NCBI GenBank assembly: GCA_002794775.1
Contig: NBAY01000105.1
Coordinates: 33,670-97,669, forward strand
DNA from: Porodaedalea pini
Lineage: Eukaryota > Basidiomycota > Agaricomycetes > Hymenochaetales > Hymenochaetaceae
DNA length: 64,000 bases
Reading direction: 5' to 3'
Positions within the stretch are counted from its first letter, which is position 1. Each line of letters opens with the position of its first letter. The position numbers and the translations under genes were made by a program. Positions 10,473 to 22,716 of this stretch are shown here, piece after piece. Under the pieces are notes generated by a model, which worked only from the letters and a program-made list of their open reading frames with translations, was not told the origin of the DNA and did not search any database.

Positions 10473-10534
10473 AAAAGAAAGAAAGAAAGAAAAAGAAAAG
10501 GGGCAGGAATCTGAACTTAAATATGTTCCAAGGT

Positions 10535-11266
10535 TCACAAGCCCGAACCGACAGCATCTACAACATACAGTACCTGCTGTGGCCTCACAAAGAGACCTCG
10601 ATACTCCGCGTTCGACACGTCCGACACCGACGGCGACGCGCTACGGAAACACTTCTTGCGGTCAACGCTGAGCTGCTCCCCCTCACGCTTCGTGCCCTTC
10701 CAGCCACTAATAACGCTAGTGCCATAGTTATTCGTCACATCAATGCGTTGCCGGCAGGTCATGCATTCGTCGTCGCCCCATTCTGATGCCAAAGTCCCGA
10801 CGTCAAAGTAGCGCACGCCACCCCATGAGCCGTCATTCCACTGGTGGCCCTCGAGCTGATCGTCTGCCTAAGCATCGCCCACAGGCACCTCTACACCGAC
10901 CCATGGCCCGCTCTCACCCTCAACCTCGCCGATATAATGGGCAAACACACGGAACCGCTTCCACTTTGAAGTAATGATACATGGAATGCCGATGTCCAAT
11001 GTAGCACCATGGGGTTGCAGCATGACCGTCTCGCCTGCAGACACCGTCTCCCCCACAGGCACTCGATTGAGGGTAATGGTGTCATTCGATTCCTTGTGCC
11101 GCAATGTAGCGAGAGTCGTATTTGATCCGTTGTCGCTCGATCGCAGAGATCTGTCGTCTGCGATGATGGCATCCGCCCGCCCTTTCCCCTTCCCCTTCCC
11201 TTTAATCGTCAATGTACTGCCTGTATTGGGAGGATCTTCAAAATTGATATTTTCCTTAGATGGCAT
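10535..11266 (-). pseudogene. CAP-Gly domain protein, copy 2, TAG in frame
   Basis: Starts at ATG 11266 ([19 protein letters not shown]), in the same position relative to RPB1 as copy 1. The CAP-Gly core HYIGEVEGESGPWVGVEVPV is followed by a TAG at about 10865-10867 where copy 1 has TGG (GDAWADDQ), a Trp-to-stop change. Reading then resumes in frame (GSWGGVRYFDVGTLASEWGD) through FVRPQQVLYVVDAVGSGL. The protein family binds microtubule tips. Each arm carries a different nonsense mutation in this gene, so the two copies decayed independently. Confidence 0.82.
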
Positions 11267-11279
11267 TTTTGGCAATGGC

Positions 11280-13258
11280 AAAGCTTTCCGCGATACGGCC
11301 AGCAACGTAGTTCATCGTAAGTTTCCTGTCAAGCATCTTCGAGCGACCGAGCTCAAGACAAAGTAGCCATGGCGACTGAAGATGAAGACCCAACTCAGTT
11401 TCCTCGTCGGACTTGGCGAAGAATGCATCAACAAACTCCTTATCCTCCTCAATGATCGTCGGACTTGAATCAGGATCATGGTGGATCTCGACCGCTGCTG
11501 TAACGGTACGCAGCGATGTGTACGCAAGTTCTGTTTGCACCGACTTGGCCCTTGTGTCGACAGCAGCAATTTCTGGGTCCAGGTATATTGTGAGCGACGG
11601 AGTCTTGATATTCGCGGCGACGTTAACACCGAACGTGACGTTTTTACTCGAAACACCAGCGTAATGGAACGTATTTAGTGTCATCTGCGTCGCCGGCTCA
11701 CGAATCGACTGGGCAGCGAGTGTGCCGCACATCTTGCCCGGATGAGCGACCGACTGGTTGAACTTCGTCTCCATCTCGCCCAATACTCAGTCAAATGCTT
11801 ACTTGTTGAGATGGAACTCTAGGACTGGACGCGCGACAAAAGTCGCCCGAAGGTGCATGCGGAATGCAACAGAAGCGTTCTCGGCAGCCTCCTTTATTAA
11901 AAGATCATCGCCGCGCACAACGATCAGGCGGTCTGCCAGCTGCTGCACCTGCTCAATGATGTAAACCGGCTCCAGATCGCTCGGTTTTCTGCGGTCGATA
12001 TGGAAAATCTGCGTTGCGTTCTGCACGATGCGGTTCAGGTTGACAGGAAGATAGTGGGCAGCGGAATTGTCACGGCCCGGGAAAATGAATTCACGGGGCA
12101 ATTTACGATCCTCATGAAGACGGTCATATTCCTCGTCGGGTTTTTGCCGGAGCTCGAGGGATGAGTCGTCGATACCGACTTGCAAAACACCAGGAAGGAA
12201 TCCACCCTTCAGGTCAGTGACGTCGACCTGATAGTGATGTTCGAACTCGCGATCATTGATACCGAACCTTTTGATCGTTTGCCGTTCAATAAAAGCACCG
12301 TCCATACCATCCTCGCCATACACGAATTGGATCAGGTCACCCAGTGAGTTTCGTACAGTCCTGTCGTAGCAGACAGCCACGTCTTCGAGTGCCTTTACAA
12401 GTCGATGCTGAATGTAACCAGTCTCGCCCGTCTTGACAGCGGTATCAATCAAACCTTCACGACCAGCCATAGCGTGGAAGAAAAACTGTTGCGGAGTTAA
12501 TCCGCGAAGATACGAGTTCTCAATGAAGCCGCGCGCCTCTGGGCTGAAGTCGTCCTTCGTAAAGTGAGGTGGTGTGCGATGCCTGAAGCCAAACGGGATT
12601 TGCTTCCCTTCAACGGCCTGCTGACCAACACAGACGGACATCTGCGAGACGTTAATGAACGAACCCTTCGAACCCGCGACAACCATCTCTTTGACATTGT
12701 TGTCCTCCTTCACGTTCTCTGCGTACTGACCGGAGTGGTCGCGCGCCAAGTTGAGCTCGCGTTCGACTCAACTCTCGAAGGACTCGCGAATAGTCATACC
12801 CGGTGCAGCTTTCAGACGGTCGTTAGATGCATCTTCTATGGCCTGCACGACATTCTGCTTCCACATCTTGATCTGATCCGTGATGTACGCCATTGTCTTC
12901 ATCCGCGACCGTATCACCAATGCCTATACTGAATCCATTGTGGAACAGCCAGTGATTAACGATCTGCTGGAGACCAGTGAACAGCGTACGAGTCGCCTCG
13001 GGACCTTTTTCGTGAAAGTCGACGTGGATAAGACCGCCTTGCGACGCTCCAACCGTCTTCTTCTCCACGATACCAAAGATGATCTTAAAAGTGACATACT
13101 TCATGTTCATCTCATCGCCATCGAAATCGGCGTTATACGGTGGAGTGACGGAAAGATTTAGACGAGAGGCTAAAATACACCAATCAGCGACGATACAATG
13201 AGTTAAAGGTGGATAAACACGTACTGGAGTAAGGCATAAGTCGCACGCGATGCCTCGC
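11280..13258 (-). pseudogene. rpb1: RNA polymerase II largest subunit fragment, copy 2
   Basis: RPB1 middle region from HRVRLMPYS through ADFDGDEMN to VAGRIAESF. After the first residues past DEMN, a deletion that starts inside an intron removes everything up to [18 protein letters not shown] long clean stretch follows (about 11805-12749) covering the funnel and bridge-helix region ([19 protein letters not shown]). A break lies near 11790 (HLNK-stop), then [16 protein letters not shown] leads into the trigger-loop region. Ten residues of the conserved [10 protein letters not shown] motif are lost near 11625. Not functional: N-terminus, CTD and internal blocks are absent. Confidence 0.93.
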
Positions 13259-14398
13259 CGGAGAAGGCTTCTTCTCATCAACTGCAGGGGACTTCTTCGT
13301 CACTGTCTTCTTCCCTCCTGCTGTTGCCACAGATGCAGTTGATCGAATTGAATTCGCCGATGGTGACTTTCGAATGACGGACGTCTTGTTCGCTGTTGCT
13401 TTCGTAGATACTGTAGTAATGGGCGACACCTTCCGTGTGCGCGATGCCGCGTTTACTGTACTAATTGGCACCGCACTTGTTTCAGAGACGCGACATGGCC
13501 GTCCTTTCCGTAGTGCAGGCACCGGCGTTTGCGGAGATCTTGAGGTTCCGGTGCTGCACATCGAGGTCGATGACGTGGTCAAGACTTTCCTCGACCAAGT
13601 AACAGAGTCCCGCGGAGTCATATTCTCACGAGGCGTCTTGAATGTAGACTCGCGTGTTGAAGCCCCGCTCCTGCTGCTGGACATTGACACATTCGAGAGC
13701 GAGGATGCCGGTCGCGAGGGCGGATGAGGTGGACGAAGAGTACCTTGCTGGCCTGCAGTGGCGGCATTTCTGCGGATAGTCGATGCATGTGAACGAGTAG
13801 ATGAAACAGAAGCGGCGACAGATTTTGGTCTTTGCACGGAGACGACGTTCAGTAGTTTTACACTCGTGACACTCGCGGTGTCGCCTGTGTCTTTCCCAGT
13901 TGTGTGTGGAGAGCGAGAAGCTACACCGGGCCGTCGAGAAACCACGGAAGATGACGCGGTAGAGCGCGCAAGGGACGAGGTCGAGCCCTTTAGTCGCAGG
14001 CTTTCTTGTTCGTCACGCTCTCCATCCACGTCCATACCTGAATTATACGAGAGCGCACTCGCTGCCCTATGGACGCTTGGACTCGTGCTACGCGGGTGGA
14101 CGGCACAAACTTCGAGTGTGGCTGGCTCTCCTTACGTTCACACTCCGTCGCAGTCGTAAGGCGCAATGACGTTCGGCTAGTCGTCGACGCAACGCTGCAC
14201 GCTACACTCCGGACAGATGTGCTAGACGAGGTGACAGCTGTGTTCCCGCGAGCAAGGTTCTTGTTCAACACGCTTGTACGAAGCGAATGCGACGTGCTCA
14301 TGCTATCGCGCTCAGTGGTGTCTTCGATCCTGCTGAGAGTAGGGCGAAGGCCTGCTCGCGTAAGCGGCCCACGCACCGTGTTGGAGTTGCTCATCGTC
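13259..14398 (-). pseudogene. Serine-rich linker of chimeric locus, copy 2
   Basis: Starts within the exon reading EINIPVEYLLTPTMSNSN and runs through SMSTSHSLRTSVLNKNLAR, GMDVDGERDEQES and the Ser/Thr-rich body to [15 protein letters not shown], where RPB1 sequence ([10 protein letters not shown]) follows without interruption. This copy shows the fusion point best. Upstream it is joined to BTB coding sequence through a proper intron (donor GTAAGG near 14470, acceptor CAG near 14430), with phase preserved. A frame shift occurs around 14035-14100. Confidence 0.7.
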
Positions 14399-15548
14399 GG
14401 CGTTAGAAGATATTCGACCGGGATGTTGATTTCTGTAGGTCGTTATTAGCAAAGTCCTTACCCTTGAGAAGCGCGGACCTACCATTGCTGATCTCCTTGA
14501 TCGCCCAACTTTCCAGCGCATCGAAGCCACCCTCGTTCCGGATACCGACCCAGCGCCTTCGAAGCAGATCCATACGAGTCTGTTCAACTTGCACACGGAT
14601 GTGGGAAATGCTTGATAAGAGGGTCTCGCTTGGTTCCGTAGGGTGCTGATGAAGAAGAATTGCGGAAAGGAGAGTCTGCGAAGGAATGAGCACAATAATA
14701 AACCCGATTATAATTTAATACTCACCTGACAGAGCATGCCAGCATTCGACTCCGCCATGCCCCTCCGCACAGCCTCCATAACCCACTCAACGCGCTCCCC
14801 GTCCTCAAACCGTCCTAGCCCATCATTCTCCATAATTTCGACCCACTTGCGCTCATTGAAACTTCTCCGCCTCGTTGCAAAGCAGAGCATCCACAAACCC
14901 CCTTGCTGTCATAACCATTTCTTTCATACCCTCTACCCAAGCGTCTTGCACAGAGTTGAGCTTCACTGAGGCCGCATGCGCAGTGAAGAGCAAAGGAAAT
15001 GCGTTCTGCGGGAGCGCATGCTTCTTCAGGCCAGTCATCAACCCGTCAGTGGGAGTGCAGCGAAGTCCGGAGTGCACCAGCCCTCTCCGAAAAGACCAAC
15101 AAGGGCGCGCCGCGCGCCACGCTTAAGGTATGTATTCTGCACGTCTGGACGCAGGGAAAAGACGAGCGTACGCGGTGCACGACGTGCACACTGGCGGCAG
15201 CAACACCCACCTGTGCCCCAGCGGCCTCCAATGATGCGTTCATACCCAGAAAATTCGAGGAAAGCGTGGAAGAGCCCATGGAGCATCTCCTGCACGAGGC
15301 GTGCCTGCATCTTGTCATGGAGCGTTTGCAATTGAAGATAGTTTGCGGAGCACAGGATAGTGAAAGCGGTGTCCAAGTCATATGAATGGTTGCTGAAGCT
15401 GAGCATGCCGGTGTATAAGTATCCTAAGGTAAAGTGCAGTGCTGGAGGAGTGAAGGGAGGCGAGGGAAGGCGAAGGTTCGTGAGCTCGCCGGGGGCAAGG
15501 GTACTCGTCAACGACCACAAGGGTGCCTCCCGCTGGTTGGAGATCACA
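14399..15548 (-). pseudogene. BTB/POZ protein fragment, copy 2
   Basis: Minus-strand coding from VISNQREAPLWSLTSTLAPG through the BTB core LHFTLGYLYTGMLSF and TAFTILCSANYLQLQTLHDK, then ALPQNAFPLLFTAHAASVKL, RSFNERKWVEIMENDGLGRF and MDLLRRRWVGIRNEGGFDAL. Spacing and short introns suggest a real multi-exon gene. Its N-terminal exon is missing: the frame is cut at 15548 by the gypsy LTR-like repeat. BTB proteins serve as dimerisation or Cul3-adaptor modules. It joins in phase to the serine-rich linker, so BTB plus linker was probably one host gene. Confidence 0.72.
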
Positions 15549-15897
15549 TGTTGGCACTGTCGTCAACTTTGCTTTTGACCGATTTTTAATTCAACCAGGC
15601 CACTCTATTTCACAAAAAATACATAGACAGATAGAGAATTGTCTGAAGTTTTTTTACATGCTTCAAGCTAGTGATTTGGATGGTTGAATAAAATTAAATA
15701 TGTCAATGAAGAAACTGAGCACTGTACAGCCACAAAAGCTGTGTATCGCCTCATAGCCACTGCTCAATTTAGCAGAAATGGGGTCCAAAATTAACATATA
15801 TGGTATGCCATCAGCTTATGAAGCTGACAAAAACCCAAATTGGGGACTTTATCTTTGCCCACAACAAAAGACGATACTTCGTAAACTCAGTAATCGT
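15549..15897 (+). repeat. gypsy LTR-like repeat, copy 2 (no gag attached)
   Basis: Inverted counterpart of 1277-1625, starting TGTTGGCACTG. It interrupts the BTB fragment. Beyond 15897 the sequence is unrelated to the gag leader, so this is either a solo LTR or the edge of the duplicated segment. No matching 5-bp target duplication is visible. Confidence 0.6.
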
Positions 15898-16265
15898 GAT
15901 ATTTTCGGGGAGGATGTGCACTATTTTTGGGTAGTATTTAACCTGAGCAAATATATCATATGTGCCAGACTTCGTACTCTTGGTGCCTGCTGGCAGCCGA
16001 TCGAGTACTCTTCAAGGCTACATGTACATATTTATTTGTCTAAGGAAGCCATGTGTACATTGTTTTACTCGAATACATACATTTGATATTCATGGTCAAT
16101 CTTCTTTACATTTAGCGATATGCTTAACCAGTTCTCTCCATGTTGACATCTGCAGCCTCCTTCTCATTCAACAAGGCCATGATCTTTTATACTTTTTACT
16201 CAAAGACAGTGTTTGAGTTAAGTCTCGTCAACTCTTCCTCATCAATTCCCGTAATATCATCCATG
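15898..16265. other. Intergenic, nothing recognised
   Basis: AT-rich sequence without a coding signal or repeat that I can identify. Confidence 0.5.
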
Positions 16266-17122
16266 TCAATAACCAGAGGCTGAATTCTGTGTCAGACAAA
16301 GTGGCAGTGGCATGGTAACATTAAACTCACATGAATTGCTTTCAGACTCCACTGCTGCCATCTCCTCCATTGCATCCGCATAATCAATATCGAGTCCAGC
16401 TGAGACAGGAGGAATGGCTGGTAGGCGAAGCCGATAGTAAGGTAGCTCGTCCGATGATGGGCTATCTGGGTCACGGATCTCGCCATCTCTCAAGCAGATT
16501 CCATGCAAAAGCAGGCTTCTTTCGATGGTTAGACCTCTGATCCAACTACCTTCAGTGTCAGACTCATCATGACTCTGGTTCCGCATATCTATGGGATTGT
16601 CTGCTTCGGCTGCACTCTTTGAATTGGTGTCGGATTCATTATCAAATCTGAATGGATGTTCGGTGACGGATTTAACTTTATGTTCATCTGAATCGTACTC
16701 AGGATCTGTTTGTACACCGACATCACATACAAAGAGTGTGATGATGTCCGGGCCTGTTAGTAAAATCTCGACGAACTTCTCGTCCATGACATCCTGCACA
16801 GATGTATCGTCATGGGCCTCACTCTCAGAATCTGAAGCATGTATCACTGACACTGAGAAGGCATCCTATATCTAAGATCAGGAAGGTGTTAGAGCTGTTC
16901 TCAAATTTGAACAAATGTACACTCACCTGACTTGTCCTCGGGATGTGAAGGATGCGAAGTCTGTACATTGACATCTACTACATGAGTTCTGTAGAGATGT
17001 GAGGCTAAAATGCGCTTCTTATTTTGCACAGGCATGAATCGTGAGTCGTCCACACTAGTAGCGTCCTCAGTATCGACATCGTATTCGAACATATTGCTGT
17101 TGCTGCTGCTTTCGAAGAGCAT
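16266..17122 (-). CDS. Hypothetical acidic protein, probably two exons
   Basis: Two minus-strand open segments look like exons. The first (about 16920-17122) begins MLFESSSNSNMFEYDVDTED and ends at a GTGAGT donor. The second (about 16266-16860) carries SVIHASDSESEAHDDTS, VGVQTDPEYDSDEH, a middle rich in Asp, Glu and Ser, and LPYYRLRLPAIPPVSAGLDI. The reading frames across the proposed intron do not join cleanly with the obvious acceptor, so the exon structure is uncertain. I recognise no domain; composition suggests a disordered acidic protein. It may end a little earlier at another splice site near 16330. Confidence 0.4.
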
Positions 17123-18229
17123 TAAGTTAGCTATTTTTCATGAAGTCATGAAACAAGTTTCATAGACTATACCGTGAGCTAGTGTTCGTGGGCGTACAAA
17201 AGCTTCATTGGAGCCGTAAACGCCCAAAGCTTACATTCGTCACGTGTCATCGGAGAGCCGAAATAAGAAACACCAAAATCTAGTTTCCACCATTCACGTC
17301 GAGTTTGTACATTAACCTCATCTTCATTTACATAGTCCCATGGACTTGTCTATTTGCAATAAAAGAACTCACCTTGCTCCGATTATCATGCAATTGAGTC
17401 GAGGCTAGGCTCAAAAACCTATCACTTGAATTAAGAGTACACAATTACAGTCTCTGATGCACGTTGAACTGCAGGTTGCGTGTGCGTGTCGACTGCATTC
17501 TGTAGGATGTACGATAGGGTGTGATTAGGATGAGTGCTGGAGTATTCCATTAAGTGAGCATTGACACATAACTGAATTTAAAGTCATCCCCATTACTATG
17601 CAGATGCTCGATGACATAGCTGTTCTTCGTCCATACCTATGTTTCACATCTATTTGCAGGCCGAACAAGATCATATGTGTCGATTTCTTTGTATATATCC
17701 ATGCTGGGTCAATAGTCGAGATGAGGGTATCTTCAATATGCTGGAGAGTTGTATGTTCGGAAGGACCAGTGCTACATAGTAGATCTGCACTTCTCAGGTG
17801 CAATAACTTTGATAGTAAATATTTGCCATACGAGTGAGCATGTCTCTATTCTTTAATTGGTTGGACTGAAGACACCTATTATTATAACTAGACAAAGAGG
17901 TTTAGAAAAATACATATGACAAATACAAGACTCGTAAGGCCAGCCCACATAAAAAAGAGAGCAGAAAGCGACAAATGGAAAGCATGTTACATAGGGTGGG
18001 GTCATGAACTCGTCCCAATGATTCCATCACTCTGATATCGTCTCTCGCGTGTTTGGCATCTTTCCAACGTTTTTCACCTGTTCTTGTTTGGATGTGACCT
18101 CCTATGTGACCGACGGTCGTCATACTCGGATGGTCTGTAACAATTGCCTGAATGATTGCCTGAACGAGAGTCTGCACCATAATAGAATGAGTTCCTTGTA
18201 GCAGGTGAGTACGCTCTGTTAGGCAATGA
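17123..18229. other. Intergenic, nothing recognised
   Basis: AT-rich. Short open stretches on both strands lack composition or motifs that would support a gene. Confidence 0.5.
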
Positions 18230-19802
18230 TCATCGGCGCTTCGAGGGGGTTGGGAAGTGTGCATTTGGAGAATGTGAATGCCTTTTTGATGAGAATTCTG
18301 TGTGGCGCTTGGATGAGAAAGAACTGTGGTCTTCTCTGTCACACAGAGAAGGTAGACAGGTGTCACGTTCCTTTCCATGCGAGGAAGAGGAAGGGAAATG
18401 TAAATAGTCATCACGTGAAGCAGAGGATTGACGTGTTGTAGGGTACACGTATGACGGGGTGGATGTTGCACCGTGCCGCGAAGGCATAGAAGGTTGTGAG
18501 GGGCCTGCCTGCTCTGGACTCTGTTCCAGTGAAGACGGACAGGTCAAAACCTCCATATCCTTGATTTTATAACCCAGTGGAGGGTCTCCTTTTGTAGCCA
18601 ACCACATCGTTTGTAACGCTTTCTGCATATGCTTCTGCACGCCAGGATTGTTGAGTGCTGCCCACATGCGCTGCCGGTTATAATCATAGGATATCGATTT
18701 AATGTGAGTCATGAACCGCTCGTCCATGGTAATATCGCCATACTTATTGGCAGATCGGTCGGATACGTTGAAAGGTGGGTGAGCAACGCGATTGGCATGG
18801 TCTTTAATAATGGATTTGTCCACTATGCATTTCAAAGCAAACTTGTCTGATACGATGGCCTTGAGATATTGGTATTTGGCGGTTTTGGCCTTCATTTCAT
18901 TCCTTTCCCGATCGACGGCATCCGTGTCATCCGTAAGCACGTACTTGTAGTTTCATTCCAATCGTGCCTTCTCGTCCTGCAGTTTAGATCGCAAATAGTC
19001 TTTGACTTGCTCAATGTCTGGTTTCATCTTCTCATACATGAGCGCTGTCCATCCAGTATCCATCTTCGTCTGTCCAGTGTAGCCAGTGGCCTTCTTTAAG
19101 TCGGTTAAATATTTGTCGAAGGTGAGATTAGAAGAAGGCCGATGACCAGTCTCCCACTGTTTCGCTAATTCTATTTCCTTGGCAATCTCATCGCCCATGA
19201 GCTCCAGTAGCTGTTGGTAGAAGATAAGATCTACTGATGGCCGGTCCTGGATCTCAAGCATCAGAATTAAGCCAAGAAGGTATGTAAACGACATACTTGT
19301 CCCCATGCCACGTACAAATCTAGCACGCTAAGCGTGTCAGCGTTGTAAGTGTTGTACATTTCCTTCATCGCTGCAATAATCTTGGCCTCATAATCTTTTC
19401 TCATCGCCTCCGACACCTTTCCATATTCTTTTTTTGACATCGTATTTATCGCGAACAAGGCCAAACGGTCCTCCACATTCTTGTTTTCAGCGTCGAGGTC
19501 CTTCTTCAATACAGCACCTTCTTCTAGTTCGCGAACCCTTTTCTGTAGACTCAACACACCATCCATTAAACCCTCGACCATTCGGGCACGAGATTCCACG
19601 TCAATGTCGGGCATACTCAGATGTAGTTGGGCGGACACCAGAGCCACTGCAAGTTTGTGGCGATCTTCGACTTTCGACTACAAAATGTCACTAATTTGAA
19701 CGTTGCGGACGGCAGACAGAGTAGACTTACTAATACTATATCGAATGCCGAGGGGTCGGGTGGGGGAGATGACGAGTTCGGAACGAATGCCTGGGTGGCC
19801 AT
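18230..19802 (-). CDS. Hypothetical coiled-coil protein, three or more exons, one in-frame TGA
   Basis: Exon 1 starts at ATG 19802 (MATQAFVPNSSSPPPDPSAF) and ends at a GTAAGT donor near 19730. Exon 2 (about 19312-19679) reads SKVEDRHKLAVALVSAQLHL and then a heptad-like stretch (MDGVLSLQKRVRELEEGAVL). The third block holds IFYQQLLELMGDEIAKEIEL, DTGWTALMYEKMKPDIEQVK and, after a TGA at about 18953-18955 (ARLE-stop-NYKY), KYVLTDDTDAVDRERNEMK. The C-terminus is Ser/Arg/His-rich and ends at 18230. The TGA fits a CGA change, or a small intron may remove it. No known domain; likely about 500 residues. Neighbouring genes encode other coiled-coil proteins. Confidence 0.5.
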
Positions 19803-21320
19803 TTGTATGAAAGTCGCAGTCGTAGACACAAACAAGGAAGGCAAGCACCAGGTGTTAGTAAGACACAAATACAATGCAGAATGAGTCAAAGACAAACCGA
19901 GATTACACCATCGACTTCTTCGAATATTCTCATGGCACAGATCAAGGTAGAGTAGTGAAGCGGACAGCGATGAAAGACTAGTACTGAGAGGGATAATTCA
20001 CATCGTTCATGCCCTTTTGTATGCTGGGACTGTGGGTACATAGAGTAACCGGGTATTCTTTGGGGAAGGGTCATCACAACTTACGCAATTTGCCGATAAG
20101 TAAGACAGGTGATAAGCTGACTACCAACCTTTTTGGTTTAGGTTTTACAAATCGCTTGCTATCAAACTCAATGGAGACAACTTCATACAGACATGTAAAT
20201 TTCATATTGCAATTTGTCTTTGATGAAATATTGAGCTGAAAGCCGGTCGACAGAATGAAATTGTACAATATAACTATGACTTCCATATACTATTCACTGA
20301 TATTCTACGTCAAGAGATAGTCAGCACGCGAATTTTACTGCCCTTTTCAGAAGTATTAATATTGTCACACATCAAATTCATGTGGTTTTGACGCGTCTTG
20401 CGGCATAACTGCCGAAATTCGAGTAAATGACGATTTACTGTGTCAATTCCTCACGATACATGTTCATTAAGCACTCAAAAAAATGTACTTGCTCATCCAA
20501 ATCCGAATCTGTAAAAATCTCCGAGGTTAGATGAACATTTTTGTCAAAATAAGTCAAACAATGTCGACCAGCCCTGTTTCAACACCTCACCCTCACTATA
20601 TGCAAAAATCATACCCCTTTCCTCTCATCCCGTAATTTTTTTTTCTCCATCTGTAAATTAGGTTCACGTGTATGGCAATCCCATGCATAAGTTTGGTGTC
20701 ATTCTGTGCACTATTCGTGGTGTAATGGGGATGTTTCTGTTCTTCGGACACCTGCTCTCACCCAGGTTTGGACAGTCCATTTCATACAGCTCTGCCAATT
20801 TGACAGGTAAAAATACAAAACTTCTTGCACTACATAGACAATCCTATCTACTACAGCCTGGGTTATTTGGGGGCCCCTCCGCCTTGATTTGACACTGTAG
20901 TGGTAATTTATTTTTGACCTGCGCGCCGTAGCACCATGCGCCGCCTGCACATCTGAAGTATAGAAGTTGGGAACAACGTGTTGCTTCATAAGTACTACTC
21001 CATCTCAAGAAGAGATGGCCGCAGATATCTCACCAGCATACCAGGTGAGCGTATCCGCCATGCAGGACCACTAGTAGATACACAAGTGTATGTTCATGCA
21101 AACAGACTCGAAGACGTCCTTTCAGATCCAGAACAGCAACAGCTGGCAGCCTCTTCTTGGTCAAGAGCAAGGCATAACCATTGTCGCCCACAGTCTAGAC
21201 AGAAGAGCAGATGGCTTCGCTGAAGAGAGGTTGGCATGCTACAATGGTCAGCGGTATGTGCGGATTAGGGGTTGGCACGTGAACACATTCACCACAAAAA
21301 CACCCTTCTCTCCCACCACG
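19803..21320. other. Upstream region of DDE_3 gene A, partly conserved at second locus
   Basis: No gene supported. Around 20450-20480 the words TTCATTAAGCACTCAAAAAA recur, slightly changed, at about 58575-58600 upstream of the second DDE_3 gene. Further loose similarity is seen up to about 20720. This suggests both transposase genes were copied together with a non-coding leader of at least several hundred bases. Confidence 0.45.
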
Positions 21321-22559
21321 ATGATGCGTGGCAAGGCCCTCTCGAACGATGCGCGATCCATTCTCTTCAAGCTGCACCAATCCGATGAGTTCACCATGGA
21401 CCATCTTTCTGCGTTGACGGACGTCAATCGTCGAACAATCTATCAGATCATAAAAGACTGGGAGGCTACTGGGGGCGTCGAGAGAGATGGAAAGAGGACT
21501 GGCCGGCCAAGGCTGTTGGACTATCTGGATGTACAGGTGAGGTGTAGTATGCCAGCACTGACGGACGTTTTGCCACCAGTATCTCCTCAGTTCAGTCGAT
21601 CAACGCAGGGACCTATTCCTTGACGAGCTGAGGCAGAAGCTCAGCGCGTCTTCTGGTAAATACGTTTCGGACTCTACGATATGGAGGACGTTGGAACGGG
21701 CTGGATTCACTATGAAAAGGGTATGGTCTTTCGTTTTCAACTAGTCGAGCCCAAATCCAACCTGGTCGAAGATTTCAAAGAAGGCACGCGAACACAGCGA
21801 GACTGCGCGAATACAATATCGTCTCAAAATCGGCGAGAAATACGAAGCTGAACAGCTCGTGTTCGTTGACGAAAGCGCTTGCGACTGTCGCACTTTCTTG
21901 AGAAAAAAGGCATGGGCTTTACGTGGGCATCAAGCCAGCCGCAAACAGTTTTTCGCCAGGGGAAAGAGGTACGTGTAGTCCCGTCATACCTCAGGGTGTC
22001 ATATGTCAAACTTCCTCCAGGTATTCAATCCTTCCAGCAATCTCTCTTGACGGAATGCTCAACTGCGTCATCTTGGAAGGCTCATTCAATACAGAATCCT
22101 TTACCGCTTTCATCGCACATCTCCTCAATCATATGGAACCTTTTCCGGGACCAAACTCAGTCATTGTCATGGACAACTGTGCTATCCACAAGTCAAATGA
22201 AATTCACGAGTTGATCGAATCCAGGTGCAGTGCTTTTTCCTCCCGTGCATCGCTCCAGCACTGATGCATTCTGTAATCGCGTGTCTAGCGGCATGAAGCT
22301 TGAATTCCTTCCTGCGTACTCTCCAGATTTCAATCCAATCGAATTGGCCTTCTCGCTACTCAAAACTCGACTTCGACGACTTGCCCTGCCAGAAGAAGGA
22401 GGAGATGTTGTGGTGTATGCACGGCTTTACGGAGAGATTATGTCGATTAGCGCAAATGACTATCGAGCCTTCTACCAACACTGCGGGTATGTCCACTGGC
22501 CCTGGTGCATAGCTACCCTCAATTCTCAAGTGAAATCCTCTGACGACGTGCTCAGGTGA
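21321..22559 (+). CDS. Tc1/mariner-superfamily (DDE_3) transposase gene A
   Basis: Multi-exon gene. Exon 1 (21321-21536, MMRGKALSNDARSILFKLHQ) has a helix-turn-helix pattern (ALTDVNRRTIYQIIKDWEAT) and the linker motif TGRPRLLDYLD. Later exons give LSSVDQRRDLFLDELRQKL, the first catalytic Asp (QLVFVDESACD), the second (VIVMDNCAIHKS) and the Glu (YSPDFNPIELAFSLLK). Introns near 21537-21579, 21721-21744, 21971-22020 and 22226-22288 have GT-AG ends and keep phase, and no nonsense codon remains. Such enzymes cut and paste DNA at TA sites. I did not find terminal inverted repeats, so it could be a complete element, a stranded copy or a domesticated gene. Confidence 0.85.
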
Positions 22560-22716
22560 ATTGGCTAGGACTGCTAGGGATATGTAGATTTATAAATAAG
22601 CTCTAAATTGTCATTTGTTCACTTTTCGATCACTGTTACAAACGGACTACATAAGATGAAGGAAATGTTTGCATAAAGAACAAAAGCAAAGTCATGAAAC
22701 CAAGGAGAGGAATAAT

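Larger units (their letters stand above)
10473..14326 (-). repeat. Right arm of the large inverted duplication
   Basis: Reverse-orientation counterpart of about 2264-6450. The arm continues beyond 14326 into BTB coding sequence that is absent from the left arm. Confidence 0.8.
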
